From contig NZ_CP083349.1 in the NCBI RefSeq assembly GCF_020035535.1, positions 1,240,001-1,304,000 of the forward strand: a stretch of DNA of 64,000 bases, given 5' to 3'. The stretch's first letter is position 1. Each line of letters opens with the position of its first letter. This DNA is from Ensifer adhaerens (GTDB lineage Bacteria; Pseudomonadota; Alphaproteobacteria; Rhizobiales; Rhizobiaceae). The notes beneath the pieces were generated by a model, which was given only the letters and a program-made list of their open reading frames with translations, was not told where the DNA came from and did no database searches. Positions 27,454-36,833 of the stretch are shown here, piece by piece. The position numbers were made by a program, and so were the translations under genes.

Positions 27454-28713
27454 ATGCAAGTGGGCGCGTTTCTGGTCTGGTCGTTGATGGTGATTGCGGG
27501 GCTGCTGGCCGTGCCGGCAGTCAGCCACACCAATGGCTTGACGACATTCTCTTTAATGGCCTCTTCCGCCGCCTTCGTCGGCATGGCGATCGCCCAGTTC
27601 ATGGCCGCGCGCCCACCGTTCGTCGAAGCCTTGTTCGGCGGCCTCGACCGCGCCTATCACTTCCACCGCAAGATCGGCATCTCCGTGCTGCTCCTCATCT
27701 TGGTCCACTACTTCCTGAAACCGGATTTCAAGGGGCTGGCCCTGACGAGCGGCCTGAACCAGCTGGCGGCCTCCGCCGGAAAGTACGCCTTCTATGGGTT
27801 CGTGGTCCTGTTCGTCCTGAGCATCGTCAAAGTCATCCCAAGGACGAAGATCGAGATCCCCTATCATCTCTGGCGCTACACGCACCGCCTGATCGGTCTG
27901 CTCTTCGTCCTGGTCGCCTTCCATCAGATGTTCATCAAGCGCCCCTATGACGGGACGGCGCTGTTGGCGGTCTACCTGAACATCTTCGCGGCAGTTGGCA
28001 TATTGAGTTACGCCTATACCCAGTTGTTGCCGTGGCTCAGGACGCGCGGCTACGAAGTTTTCGAAGTGGCGAAGCACGAGGGCGCGACGGTAATTGTGGC
28101 ACGGCCCATGGGGCGGCGCCTCCGCGCGAAGCCGGGGCAGTTCGGTTTCCTGCGCGTGATGAAGCCGGGTCTGCGCGAACCGCATCCGTTTACGATTGCC
28201 GGCATCGATGCCGACGGCGTCCTGCGCTTCGCGATCAAACCGCTCGGTGACTATACGCAGGCACTGCGTGATGACGTCGCTGTCGGTGACCGGCTGAAGC
28301 TCGAAGGCGGCTATGGCCGCTTCAATCATCGCCGCGGCAGCAAGAAGCAGATCTGGCTCGCCGGAGGCATCGGCGTCACGCCGTTTCTGGCTATGGCGCG
28401 GCACCTGAAGGGCGATGAAGGGCAGGAGATCCATATGGTCTACTGCGTGCGCGACAGGCGCGAAGCGATCGGCCTGGAAACCTTCGAGGCGCAAGCCGAA
28501 AAACTCGGGAACTTCAGCTTCGTCCTGCATGATTCTTCCATGGATGGACGCCTGGACGCGGCCAAGCTGGCAACCGGAAGCGCGATCGATCCGGCTGAGG
28601 CGGACCTTTGGTTCTGCGGTCCGCCGCCGCTGAGAGAGGCAATCGTCAAGGGGTTGAAGGAGCTCGGCAAAGGGCCGCGACGGGTCGAGTTCGAGCAGTT
28701 TCAGTTTCGATAG
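27454..28713 (+). CDS. Ferric-reductase/NOX-like membrane flavocytochrome b
   Basis: This 419-residue protein has an N-terminal haem-binding membrane domain and a C-terminal ferredoxin-reductase domain. About six helices span residues 3-195. Paired histidines H71/H85 and H144/H157 have the 13-14 residue spacing that holds two stacked b haems across the membrane in the FRE/NOX family. The FAD site is HPFTIAG (244-250), the NAD(P)H site GGIGVTPF (304-311), and CGPPPLR (388-394) closes it. The ATG at 27454 follows GAGGGG. It would pass cytoplasmic NAD(P)H electrons outward, and heads the operon, 43 bp before the cytochrome gene. Confidence 0.88.
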   Translation: MQVGAFLVWSLMVIAGLLAVPAVSHTNGLTTFSLMASSAAFVGMAIAQFMAARPPFVEALFGGLDRAYHFHRKIGISVLLLILVHYFLKPDFKGLALTSGLNQLAASAGKYAFYGFVVLFVLSIVKVIPRTKIEIPYHLWRYTHRLIGLLFVLVAFHQMFIKRPYDGTALLAVYLNIFAAVGILSYAYTQLLPWLRTRGYEVFEVAKHEGATVIVARPMGRRLRAKPGQFGFLRVMKPGLREPHPFTIAGIDADGVLRFAIKPLGDYTQALRDDVAVGDRLKLEGGYGRFNHRRGSKKQIWLAGGIGVTPFLAMARHLKGDEGQEIHMVYCVRDRREAIGLETFEAQAEKLGNFSFVLHDSSMDGRLDAAKLATGSAIDPAEADLWFCGPPPLREAIVKGLKELGKGPRRVEFEQFQFR

Positions 28714-28756
28714 CAGCAGATTTCAATAGCGACTTTTTTATTGAGGAGAGGGTTTC

Positions 28757-31700
28757 ATGCGTGGTCTGCGGAGAGGGCGGGAGAGCGTCTCGCGAAAAGC
28801 CGGCCTTGGCACGGGATCATTGGCGGCGTCGGTGCTGCTCGCCATCACGGTCTGTCCGAACCTCGCAGAAGCGCGCGACGCCTTCGCCGATGACGCGTTT
28901 TCGACCTACAAGGCGAATGTCGACAACGGCAAATACATGTTCAATGCCGCAGGCTGCGGTGCCTGTCATGGCTCCGGCGATAATACCGAGCTGCTCTCCG
29001 GCGGCATGGAGATGAACACGGCAATCGGCACTTTCTTTGCGCCGAACATCTCATCGCACGTAAACGGCATCGGCGGCTGGAGCAATGCACAGTTTCTGAA
29101 CGCCGTGCTGGTCGGTCTCGACCGGGACGGCGACAATCTCTATCCGGTCATGCCCTATACATCCTATGGCGGGATGAAGCCGGAGGACGCGCTCGACATC
29201 AAGGCCTATATCGAGACGCTGCCGCAGTCTGACGCCGCCTCGAAGGAACACGAGATTGCCTTCCCCTTCAGCCGCCAGACGACGATTACGCTCTGGAAGC
29301 GCAGCCACTTCACGGTGCCGGGCTATCAACCGCGCGAAGAGACGCAAGCCGAGCGCGGCCGCTACCTTGTCGAGAATGTCGGCGCCTGCGGCGACTGCCA
29401 CACTCCACGCACGACCACCTATGGCCTGGACCAGGAACGCGCCTATCAGGGCGAAAAGGACCTGACCGGCGCGGTCGCGCCCGACATCAGCAAGGCGAAG
29501 ATGGCCGGGCTTGCCTCGCCGCAAGTCTTCACCAAGGGTTTGATCGACGACGGTAAGAAACTCTCGGGCGTACCGGTCGCCGATCCCGTCATGCGGCGCA
29601 TCGCCAAGGGCATGGCCGTGCTGGCGGAGGACGACCGCAGGGCGATCTATGCCTTTCTCGCTGATCGCGAGGTGAAGGCACCGGCGCCGGTGGCCCAGTC
29701 GGTGACGGCCGTCTGCAAGGAGAATACGGCGGCGGATGTGCTTGGCGGCGAAAACGCGGCACTGGCACAGCAGGCGGATGCCTTCATCGGCAAATACTGT
29801 CGCAATTGCCACGGGCCGGGTGAAAGTTCGCAAGGGAGCTACCCCGCCGGTGACCTCGCATCGATTGCAGCCGACGCCAATTTCGTGACGCCGGGTGACG
29901 CATCGAAATCACGCCTCTTTTCGACCGTCGTTAGCGGCCGCATGCCGCTCGGCAAGCGGCCGTCGACAGAAGAGATCAAGGTGCTGGAGGACTGGGTCAA
30001 TTCCCTGAACGAAAAGAGCCTGCCGCAGACCGCGGCGGCCAAGCCAGAGCGCTCGCGACCGATTTTAGCCTACGGACAATTCGTCGAGGCAGCGCTGAAG
30101 GACATCGAGACGGTCGGCACACTCGATCGGCCGTTCATGCGCTACTTCTCCTATCGCGACCAGTACAATGGCATGATGGGCTGCGAGGACGACCAGACCT
30201 TCATGAAGCGTATGGACGTGCTCGCCGGCGGCTTCAAGAAGCTGCTGAATTCGCTCTCCTACGGCCCGAAGCTGGTTCTGCCGACTGAAGTCGATGGCAC
30301 CAACGGGCTGCTCGTGCGCGTCGATCTTCGCGAGCTGCAATGGGGTGCTGCAGACTATGATTTCCTCGCCAGCCGCTATTTCTACGGAATGGCTCCAGAG
30401 AGCGATGCTTCGCTGGCTGCACTCGCCAAGGAAACGGCGACGCCGCTGCCGATCATGCGGATCGACTGGTTCATGAGCAATGGTGCCCGGCCGGAAATCT
30501 ACAACCGATTGATGAAGCTGCCGACCCACATTGGCGAATTGGAAACGCGCTTCAAGATCGACGTGGCCGACAATATTCGCCGGCGCAACGTGCTGCGTGC
30601 CGGTTTCGCCGACGGATCATCTGGGGTGTCCGACCACAATCGCATGCTGGAGCGGCACGACATGCCCTTCGGCGGCTACTACTGGAAGTCCTATGATTTC
30701 GGTGGCGATCTCGGCAAGCAGGTGCTGAAGCGCTTTCCCCATGGGCCGAAGGAACTTGCGCCGCTCGACGCCGGCCTCGTGCCTTTCGAACATGACGGCG
30801 GCGAGATGATCTTCTCGCTCCCGAACGGATTGCAGGGCTATTACCTCTCGACCTCCTCGGGCAAACAGCTCGATGTCGGCCCGACGACGATCGTCTCGTT
30901 CCGCAAACGCCCGATCGGCAAGGGCGTGGAGATCATCAACGCGCGTTCCTGCGTCGATTGTCATGCGGACGGGATCCTGTCGAAGCGCGATCAGTTGCGC
31001 GAGCAGATCGAGACATCGACCTTGTTCAGCAAGGATCAGCAGGACGTGCTGCTCGCCATGTATGTGAAGCAGGAGGATCTAGACGAGACCTATCGCAAGG
31101 ATCGCGAACGCTTCGTCAAAGCGCTGAAGGCACTGGGCGTCACTGAGCCCACGCCCGACGGCGGTCTCCAGAGCATGCACGCGCCGGGCGACGCCGAGAT
31201 CATCACTTACTTTGCCGACAAGTACGAGGACGAGCTCGATTTCGACGCCCTGGCGGCAGAGTTCGACATGACGCCGAAGCAGTTCTCCGATGCGATCAAG
31301 CGGGTGACGAACACAGATGTGCTGCGCCTGGGTCTCGACTGGGTGACGACGCTGGAAGCGGGCGGAACCATTCCGCGCAACGAGGTCGAGCAGCAATATG
31401 CCTTGCTGCTGCAGCCGCTGCTCCAGCGTCGCCCCTTGGATACTGCAGCGATCGTCGTTGCCGGTGCCGAGCAAGCGCCGCCGGACGCCAAGCCGCAGTC
31501 GATTGCGTCTGCCGTGCCTGATTATCGCAAGCAGGATCTGGCGACAGGCAACAAGCTCGAATTGGCGCTCAACGTGAAGTCGACGACGGCGAAAGTCGGC
31601 GACCAGCTTTCCTTCGAGCTCAGCGCCAACCAGGCCTGCGAGCTGCAGATCCTCTATGTCGAGGAGAATGGCAATGTCGAGGTCATCCCGGACGTGATGA

Positions 31701-31981
31701 TCGGCAACACCACGCTGCAACCCGGCGAACGACGCCTGATCCCGCAGCCAGGTACCGGCACGCTCACCTTCGATACGCCGGCGCCGGCCGAGTCGATGTT
31801 GGCGTTCTGCCGTGCCGGCGGCCTCGGTGACCAGAAGCTCACGGTGGAGAAGGCACGCGAATACGTCTCGAAGTCGCGCTTGCCGCCGACGCGGGGGCTG
31901 GCAATCAACCTCGCCAAGCGGGCGCAAGGCGATGCCGGCGCCAGCAGTGTTCAGATGGTGACCTTCGAGATCAAGGATTGA
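28757..31981 (+). CDS. Exported tetra-haem-site cytochrome c with C-terminal DUF4384-like domain
   Basis: This 1074-residue protein begins with a signal peptide (cut near AEA-RD, residue 39) and has four CxxCH haem sites: CGACH 67-71, CGDCH 211-215, CRNCH 348-352 and CVDCH 732-736. The first two sit in domains like the cytochrome subunit of membrane alcohol dehydrogenases (NGIGGWSNAQF, LYPVMPYTSYGGM). The third resembles planctomycete-type cytochromes (VVSGRMPLGKRPSTEEI). A roughly 300-residue region before the fourth haem is unrecognised. Residues 933-1020 match a DUF4384-like module shared with both caspases downstream. The OmpA-like gene starts 10 bp after it. The haem and signal calls are direct; function is inferred. 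Confidence 0.88.
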   Translation: MRGLRRGRESVSRKAGLGTGSLAASVLLAITVCPNLAEARDAFADDAFSTYKANVDNGKYMFNAAGCGACHGSGDNTELLSGGMEMNTAIGTFFAPNISSHVNGIGGWSNAQFLNAVLVGLDRDGDNLYPVMPYTSYGGMKPEDALDIKAYIETLPQSDAASKEHEIAFPFSRQTTITLWKRSHFTVPGYQPREETQAERGRYLVENVGACGDCHTPRTTTYGLDQERAYQGEKDLTGAVAPDISKAKMAGLASPQVFTKGLIDDGKKLSGVPVADPVMRRIAKGMAVLAEDDRRAIYAFLADREVKAPAPVAQSVTAVCKENTAADVLGGENAALAQQADAFIGKYCRNCHGPGESSQGSYPAGDLASIAADANFVTPGDASKSRLFSTVVSGRMPLGKRPSTEEIKVLEDWVNSLNEKSLPQTAAAKPERSRPILAYGQFVEAALKDIETVGTLDRPFMRYFSYRDQYNGMMGCEDDQTFMKRMDVLAGGFKKLLNSLSYGPKLVLPTEVDGTNGLLVRVDLRELQWGAADYDFLASRYFYGMAPESDASLAALAKETATPLPIMRIDWFMSNGARPEIYNRLMKLPTHIGELETRFKIDVADNIRRRNVLRAGFADGSSGVSDHNRMLERHDMPFGGYYWKSYDFGGDLGKQVLKRFPHGPKELAPLDAGLVPFEHDGGEMIFSLPNGLQGYYLSTSSGKQLDVGPTTIVSFRKRPIGKGVEIINARSCVDCHADGILSKRDQLREQIETSTLFSKDQQDVLLAMYVKQEDLDETYRKDRERFVKALKALGVTEPTPDGGLQSMHAPGDAEIITYFADKYEDELDFDALAAEFDMTPKQFSDAIKRVTNTDVLRLGLDWVTTLEAGGTIPRNEVEQQYALLLQPLLQRRPLDTAAIVVAGAEQAPPDAKPQSIASAVPDYRKQDLATGNKLELALNVKSTTAKVGDQLSFELSANQACELQILYVEENGNVEVIPDVMIGNTTLQPGERRLIPQPGTGTLTFDTPAPAESMLAFCRAGGLGDQKLTVEKAREYVSKSRLPPTRGLAINLAKRAQGDAGASSVQMVTFEIKD

Positions 31982-31991
31982 CGGGCGAACC

Positions 31992-32891
31992 ATGGTGCAG
32001 CTACGGGCATTTCTCCTCGCTTCGGCGGCTTTGGCGGTCTTCACTGCGCCGAGCATGGCCTGCGACGGTCTTCGCCTGGCCTCCGAGGCGCTGAACCGCG
32101 CCGACGAAGCCGGCACCAAGGTGGCGGCCGATTCCGTGAACATGGAGGGTTGCTCGGCGACCGAGATAGCGTTGACCCGGCGCGTCGCGGCGCTTGCAAC
32201 CTTCAATCGGATTGCAGCAGCCGTGGGACAGGGCGCGAAGCTGGAGACCTTCGAAGCGGAACTGACGGCCGCCAGCCGCGACGCCGGCGGCCCCTGGCAG
32301 ATCCTTGATGCGCTCGGAGACATCAAGCGCGAACGCAAGGATTACGACGCGGCGGCGACCTCCTACCAGCAGGCGTTGGAAGATGCGGCAAACGAGGAAC
32401 TGACGCCCGATTGGATGGCACCGGACAAGGACTATATCCTGCGTCTGGACAGGCTGGCTTCCGAAATGCGCCTGGCCGCCACCAAGCCCGTCAAGCTTGC
32501 CGCGCGTGGTGCCTGCAAGTTCTCCTATCGTGGCGTGTCCATCAAGAAGAAGGCGACGCCGGTGCGCTACGTCTTCGGCACCGCCGAATTCACGCCCGAA
32601 GGGTTGCAGTCGGCAAAGGACCTTTTCGAATGCCTGAAGTCGGCGAAGCCGGCTGCAATCACGCTGATTGGCCACACGGACCCGGTGGGCACGACCGAGG
32701 CGAACAAGGCATTGTCGATTGCCCGCGCCGAGGCCTTGGCGCACTACCTCGTAGATGCCGGATATCCGGGTAGTTGGACCGTCGTCGGCAAGGGAGAAGA
32801 GGAACCCTTCAAGCCGGATGACCCGAGCGCCTATGACGAGGCGATGCTGCACCAGCTCGATCGGCGGGTGGAAGTGGACGTGGGGAACTAG
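31992..32891 (+). CDS. Periplasmic OmpA-domain protein with TPR-like segment
   Basis: This 299-residue protein has a signal peptide (APSMA before C24; the -3 position is Ser, so it does not fit a lipobox). A TPR-like helix pair (DIKRERKDYDAAATSYQQALEDA) lies near residues 115-137. The C-terminal OmpA peptidoglycan-binding domain (about 185-299) has LIGHTDPVGTTEANKALSIARAEAL and DRRVEVDVGN. It probably tethers the cytochrome/caspase proteins to the cell wall. Its stop is 2 bp before the GTG of the first caspase gene. Confidence 0.88.
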   Translation: MVQLRAFLLASAALAVFTAPSMACDGLRLASEALNRADEAGTKVAADSVNMEGCSATEIALTRRVAALATFNRIAAAVGQGAKLETFEAELTAASRDAGGPWQILDALGDIKRERKDYDAAATSYQQALEDAANEELTPDWMAPDKDYILRLDRLASEMRLAATKPVKLAARGACKFSYRGVSIKKKATPVRYVFGTAEFTPEGLQSAKDLFECLKSAKPAAITLIGHTDPVGTTEANKALSIARAEALAHYLVDAGYPGSWTVVGKGEEEPFKPDDPSAYDEAMLHQLDRRVEVDVGN

Positions 32892-32893
32892 CG

Positions 32894-34438
32894 GTGCTGG
32901 AGAGGGTCCTGCTTTCGACGGCGCTGGTCGTCCTGCCGTTTTCACCGGCCTTCGCGGCCACATCGGCGCTTGTCGTCGGAGTGGACGTTTATCCGCATGA
33001 GGTGAGCCTCGACGGCGCGGTCAAGGACGCACGCGATGTCGCGCAGGCGCTGAAGGCGGCCAATGTCGGCACGATCCGCCAGTTCATCAATGAGCAGGCG
33101 ACGAAGGACGCCATACGCTCCGCCTGGACCGACCTGGTCGCGGGTGCTGCGCGCGGCGATACCATCGTCTTCACCTATGCCGGGCATGGCGCGCAAATGC
33201 CTGAATTGATCGCGGGCAGCGAAGAGGACGGTCTGGACGAGTTCCTGGAACTGCCTGGCTTCGACAGGAGCCGAGTGGAGGAAACGCGCAAGGAAATCAT
33301 TGTCGACAACGAGTTGAGTGCCTGGTTCGCGGAAGCGGAGGCCAAGGGCCTCCAGGTGCTGTTCGTGTCGGACAGTTGCTTCTCCGGCGGCATGAACCGT
33401 TCCATTTCGGGCAAGACACGGCTTGCACCGATCGTGCGAGCGAAGGTGCCGCCACCATCAGAAGAAGCGCTCAGGGGTGCGAAGATGAAGGACGTCGAAT
33501 TGTCGCGGGTGACGATTCTCGCCGCCTCGCTCGAAAGCCAGCCAACGCCGGAAGTGGTGATCGGCGGCGAGCCGCGCGGGGCTCTGAGCTGGAGCTTCGC
33601 TCGCGCGATCGAGGGAGCTGCCGATCGTGACGGCGATGGCCGCATTTCGCGCATCGAGCTCGAGGACTATGTGTTCTCCAACGTCAAACTGCAGTCGGAA
33701 GCGCTCCAGGTGCCGAACTTCACGCCGCAGGTGCCGCGCTCCGACAAGGAGATTGTGCTGTCCCTGCCGCGCAGCGCGACCATCGGCGCGGGTACGACAG
33801 GTGATGCCGGATCGAAATTGAAGTCGCCTCGGGGCATGGGCTGGACCGGGAAACTGGCGCTCAGCGTCACCGGCACGGCCCCGCCGCTCAATAACCTCGG
33901 CGGCAGTGGCGTGCCCTACCGCTGGGATGCGGCAACCGGCGTGTTCTACACACCGAACGGCGATGTCGCCGGCGAACATATCGTGCCGGAGATGCTCCAG
34001 GGTGCCGTGGACAAGTTCATCCTGGTCGATTTCCTGAAGGCTCTGGCGACACAGAGCCCTGGCAGCGTCTCGCTCACGCCGTCGAAGGATATCTACACGG
34101 TAGGGGACCGGCTGAACTTCAAGGCCGCGCAGGGCGATTACGCCAACATGCTGGTTTTCAATCTGGCGAATACAGGGGAGGCACAGCTTCTCGATGCGCA
34201 GATTGCCGGCAGCGGCAGCCATGCGTTCCAGCTTCAGGGTCTGGAGGTGGTCAGACCCTTCGGTGCCGATCATCTGGTCGTCATCTCGACCAATGCGCCC
34301 ATCGACGCCATCGTGGCGGCCTTCTCCAATTCAAAGCTCGATGCAGCAGCGCTTCTGCGCCTGCTTGAGACACGCTTGGAGGGTAGCCAAAGCACCGTCG
34401 CCATCCAGCCGCTTTACACGAGGGACCGAGGCCAATGA
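32894..34438 (+). CDS. Exported caspase-like protease (C14) with DUF4384-like domain, copy 1
   Basis: This 514-residue protein starts at GTG, has a signal peptide (PAFAA, residues 1-21), and carries a caspase-fold domain with catalytic H98 in TYAGHGAQ and C162 in VSDSCFSGG. An EF-hand-like loop DRDGDGRISRIE lies at 244-255, as in many bacterial C14 proteins. A DUF4384-like module spans 391-468 (SVSLTPSKDIYTVGDRLNF). Both catalytic residues are intact, so it should be an active cysteine protease located outside the cytoplasm. It overlaps the second caspase gene by 4 bp (ATGA). Confidence 0.88.
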   Translation: MLERVLLSTALVVLPFSPAFAATSALVVGVDVYPHEVSLDGAVKDARDVAQALKAANVGTIRQFINEQATKDAIRSAWTDLVAGAARGDTIVFTYAGHGAQMPELIAGSEEDGLDEFLELPGFDRSRVEETRKEIIVDNELSAWFAEAEAKGLQVLFVSDSCFSGGMNRSISGKTRLAPIVRAKVPPPSEEALRGAKMKDVELSRVTILAASLESQPTPEVVIGGEPRGALSWSFARAIEGAADRDGDGRISRIELEDYVFSNVKLQSEALQVPNFTPQVPRSDKEIVLSLPRSATIGAGTTGDAGSKLKSPRGMGWTGKLALSVTGTAPPLNNLGGSGVPYRWDAATGVFYTPNGDVAGEHIVPEMLQGAVDKFILVDFLKALATQSPGSVSLTPSKDIYTVGDRLNFKAAQGDYANMLVFNLANTGEAQLLDAQIAGSGSHAFQLQGLEVVRPFGADHLVVISTNAPIDAIVAAFSNSKLDAAALLRLLETRLEGSQSTVAIQPLYTRDRGQ

Positions 34439-35964
34439 GCGCGCGTGGCACGTCATGGTGTATGAGGTTTGCTGCGGTGGCAGGGTTCGTCCTGCTTGCG
34501 GCTCCTGCCGCGGCCGGCGACCGGGCGCTACTCATCGGTGTCGGCAATTATCCGAACGTGCCGCCAAAGTTCGCGCTGCAGGGGCCGAAGAACGATCTGG
34601 TGGCGATGCAGGGCCTGCTGACGGAAAAACTCGGCTTCGATCCGTCCTCGATCCGCGTGTTGAAGGACGAACAAGCGACGCGGGCGGAGATTCTTTCGTC
34701 CATGAACACGTGGCTTGTCGAAGCGACCGGGTCTGGCGATCGCGTCTACATCTATTTTTCCGGCCACGGGGTGCAGGTGAAAGACGAAGATGGCGACGAG
34801 GAGGATGGACTGGACGAAGCGCTGGCGCCCGTCGATATCTCCTCCGGCGAAACGGACTGGCAGGGCGCAATCCTCGATGACGAGATCGACCAGGTCCTGG
34901 AGCGGTTGCAGGGGCGGGCGGTGACGATGGTGATCGACGCCTGCCATTCCGGTACGATCTCGCGTTCGCTCTCCGATGACGTCTCGTCGGGCATCGAGGG
35001 CGCCCGTTTCCTGCCGCGGCCTCACGCCCAGCCAGTCGAGCAGGCAATGACGCGCGGCCTCCGGATCGATCTTGGCGTTCTCGACAGGCCGAAGCTGGTG
35101 GAAGCGGGCGTGACCGCCTGGAGCGCCGCAGCCCCCTACCAGATTGCCTGGGACGACGTGCGGCCTCCCATCGAGGATCGGCACGGCGTGTTCACGGCAG
35201 CTTTCGTCGCCGGCCAGATGGGCGATGCGGCCGACGTCAATGGCAACGGTTTGACGAGCAATGCCGAACTGCTTGAATTCGTAAAAGCTCAGTCGGCCTC
35301 TTACTGTGCCTTGCAGGACAAATGCGGCAATCTCGACCCGCAACTGGAGAGCAAGGCGCAGGCCCTTGGCGATAGTGCAGTCGCACCCCGCGCGCTCGGT
35401 GCAGGTGGCAACGGGCAGGGGGCGTACCAGCAAACCAACGATCCAAGTGCCATGCCGACGACCTATCAGGATGCCGATGCGGTCAACGCAGTCGGTGACA
35501 TCATCGGCAAGAGCGAAACCGGCGACGTCGAGCTCACCATGGACCGTCCCACTACCATGAAGCCCGGCGACGTTTTCAAGCTGACGGTCATCAGCCGGAC
35601 GAGCGGTGATCTGCTGCTTTTCGACGTGAGCAGTCAGGGCAAGGCGACGCAGATCTTCCCGAACGAGTTTGCGCAGAAGATCACGCCGCTTGCGCCGGGC
35701 GTGCCCCTGACGTTGCCGGACGAATATTATGGCTTCGATTTCGAGGCCTCGGGCGAGGGTGAGAGCGTCTTCGTGGCACTCGTCGTTAGCGACGCCGTTG
35801 ATTTGAGCGACGCGGCGCCGAAGAGCCGCGGGCTGAAGGTTGAGCTGAATGCGCGCGAGACCCTGAGCGAGATCGTCGCGCGGCTTCAGAGGGCCTGGGC
35901 CGTTGATCTCGACAGAAGAGGTGTAAGCTGGTCCGTCGGGACGCTGCGCTATCGCGTGGAGTAG
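34435..35964 (+). CDS. Exported caspase-like protease (C14) with DUF4384-like domain, copy 2
   Basis: This 509-residue protein has a signal peptide (AAPAAAG, about residue 27), catalytic H111 in FSGHGVQ and C170 in DACHSGT, and the acidic DEDGDEEDGLDEALAPVD loop typical of metacaspase-like enzymes. A degenerate EF-hand-like loop DVNGNGLTSNAE is at 267-278. The DUF4384-like module is at 364-452, with the IFPNEF phrase typical of that family. It is clearly diverged from copy 1, not a recent duplicate. It is the last gene of the operon and ends before a strong hairpin shared with aapP. Confidence 0.9.
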   Translation: MSARGTSWCMRFAAVAGFVLLAAPAAAGDRALLIGVGNYPNVPPKFALQGPKNDLVAMQGLLTEKLGFDPSSIRVLKDEQATRAEILSSMNTWLVEATGSGDRVYIYFSGHGVQVKDEDGDEEDGLDEALAPVDISSGETDWQGAILDDEIDQVLERLQGRAVTMVIDACHSGTISRSLSDDVSSGIEGARFLPRPHAQPVEQAMTRGLRIDLGVLDRPKLVEAGVTAWSAAAPYQIAWDDVRPPIEDRHGVFTAAFVAGQMGDAADVNGNGLTSNAELLEFVKAQSASYCALQDKCGNLDPQLESKAQALGDSAVAPRALGAGGNGQGAYQQTNDPSAMPTTYQDADAVNAVGDIIGKSETGDVELTMDRPTTMKPGDVFKLTVISRTSGDLLLFDVSSQGKATQIFPNEFAQKITPLAPGVPLTLPDEYYGFDFEASGEGESVFVALVVSDAVDLSDAAPKSRGLKVELNARETLSEIVARLQRAWAVDLDRRGVSWSVGTLRYRVE

Positions 35965-35987
35965 AACGAACCGGGCCATCGGAAAAG

Positions 35988-36018
35988 AAAAAGCCCGCCT
36001 CGATGAGGCGGGCTTTTT
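35988..36018. terminator. Bidirectional terminator, caspase operon / aapP
   Basis: A 14-bp arm at 35988-36001 (A5 then GCCCGCCTC) pairs with 36005-36018 around a GAT loop. The A-run and T-run flank the GC core, so it reads as an intrinsic terminator from both sides, for the rightward operon and leftward aapP. Confidence 0.92.
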
Positions 36019-36039
36019 CGTGAAAGCTGTTGGCCGAAC

Positions 36040-36816
<777 letters not shown>

Positions 36817-36833
36817 GCGATCCTCCCCTCATT

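Noticed and set aside
31992..32070. OmpA-domain protein as a lipoprotein because of Cys24 after the signal peptide
   Set aside because: The residue three before the Cys is Ser (SMAC), not the Leu/Val/Ile of a lipobox, so signal peptidase I cleavage is more likely.
32894..35964. The two caspase genes as a recent tandem duplication
   Set aside because: They share motifs and domain order but little sequence identity by eye, and no long direct DNA repeat is visible.
24700..36030. Prophage or classical genomic island
   Set aside because: No integrase, transposase, tRNA gene, direct repeats or clear base-composition shift at the edges; only gene content suggests an accessory segment.
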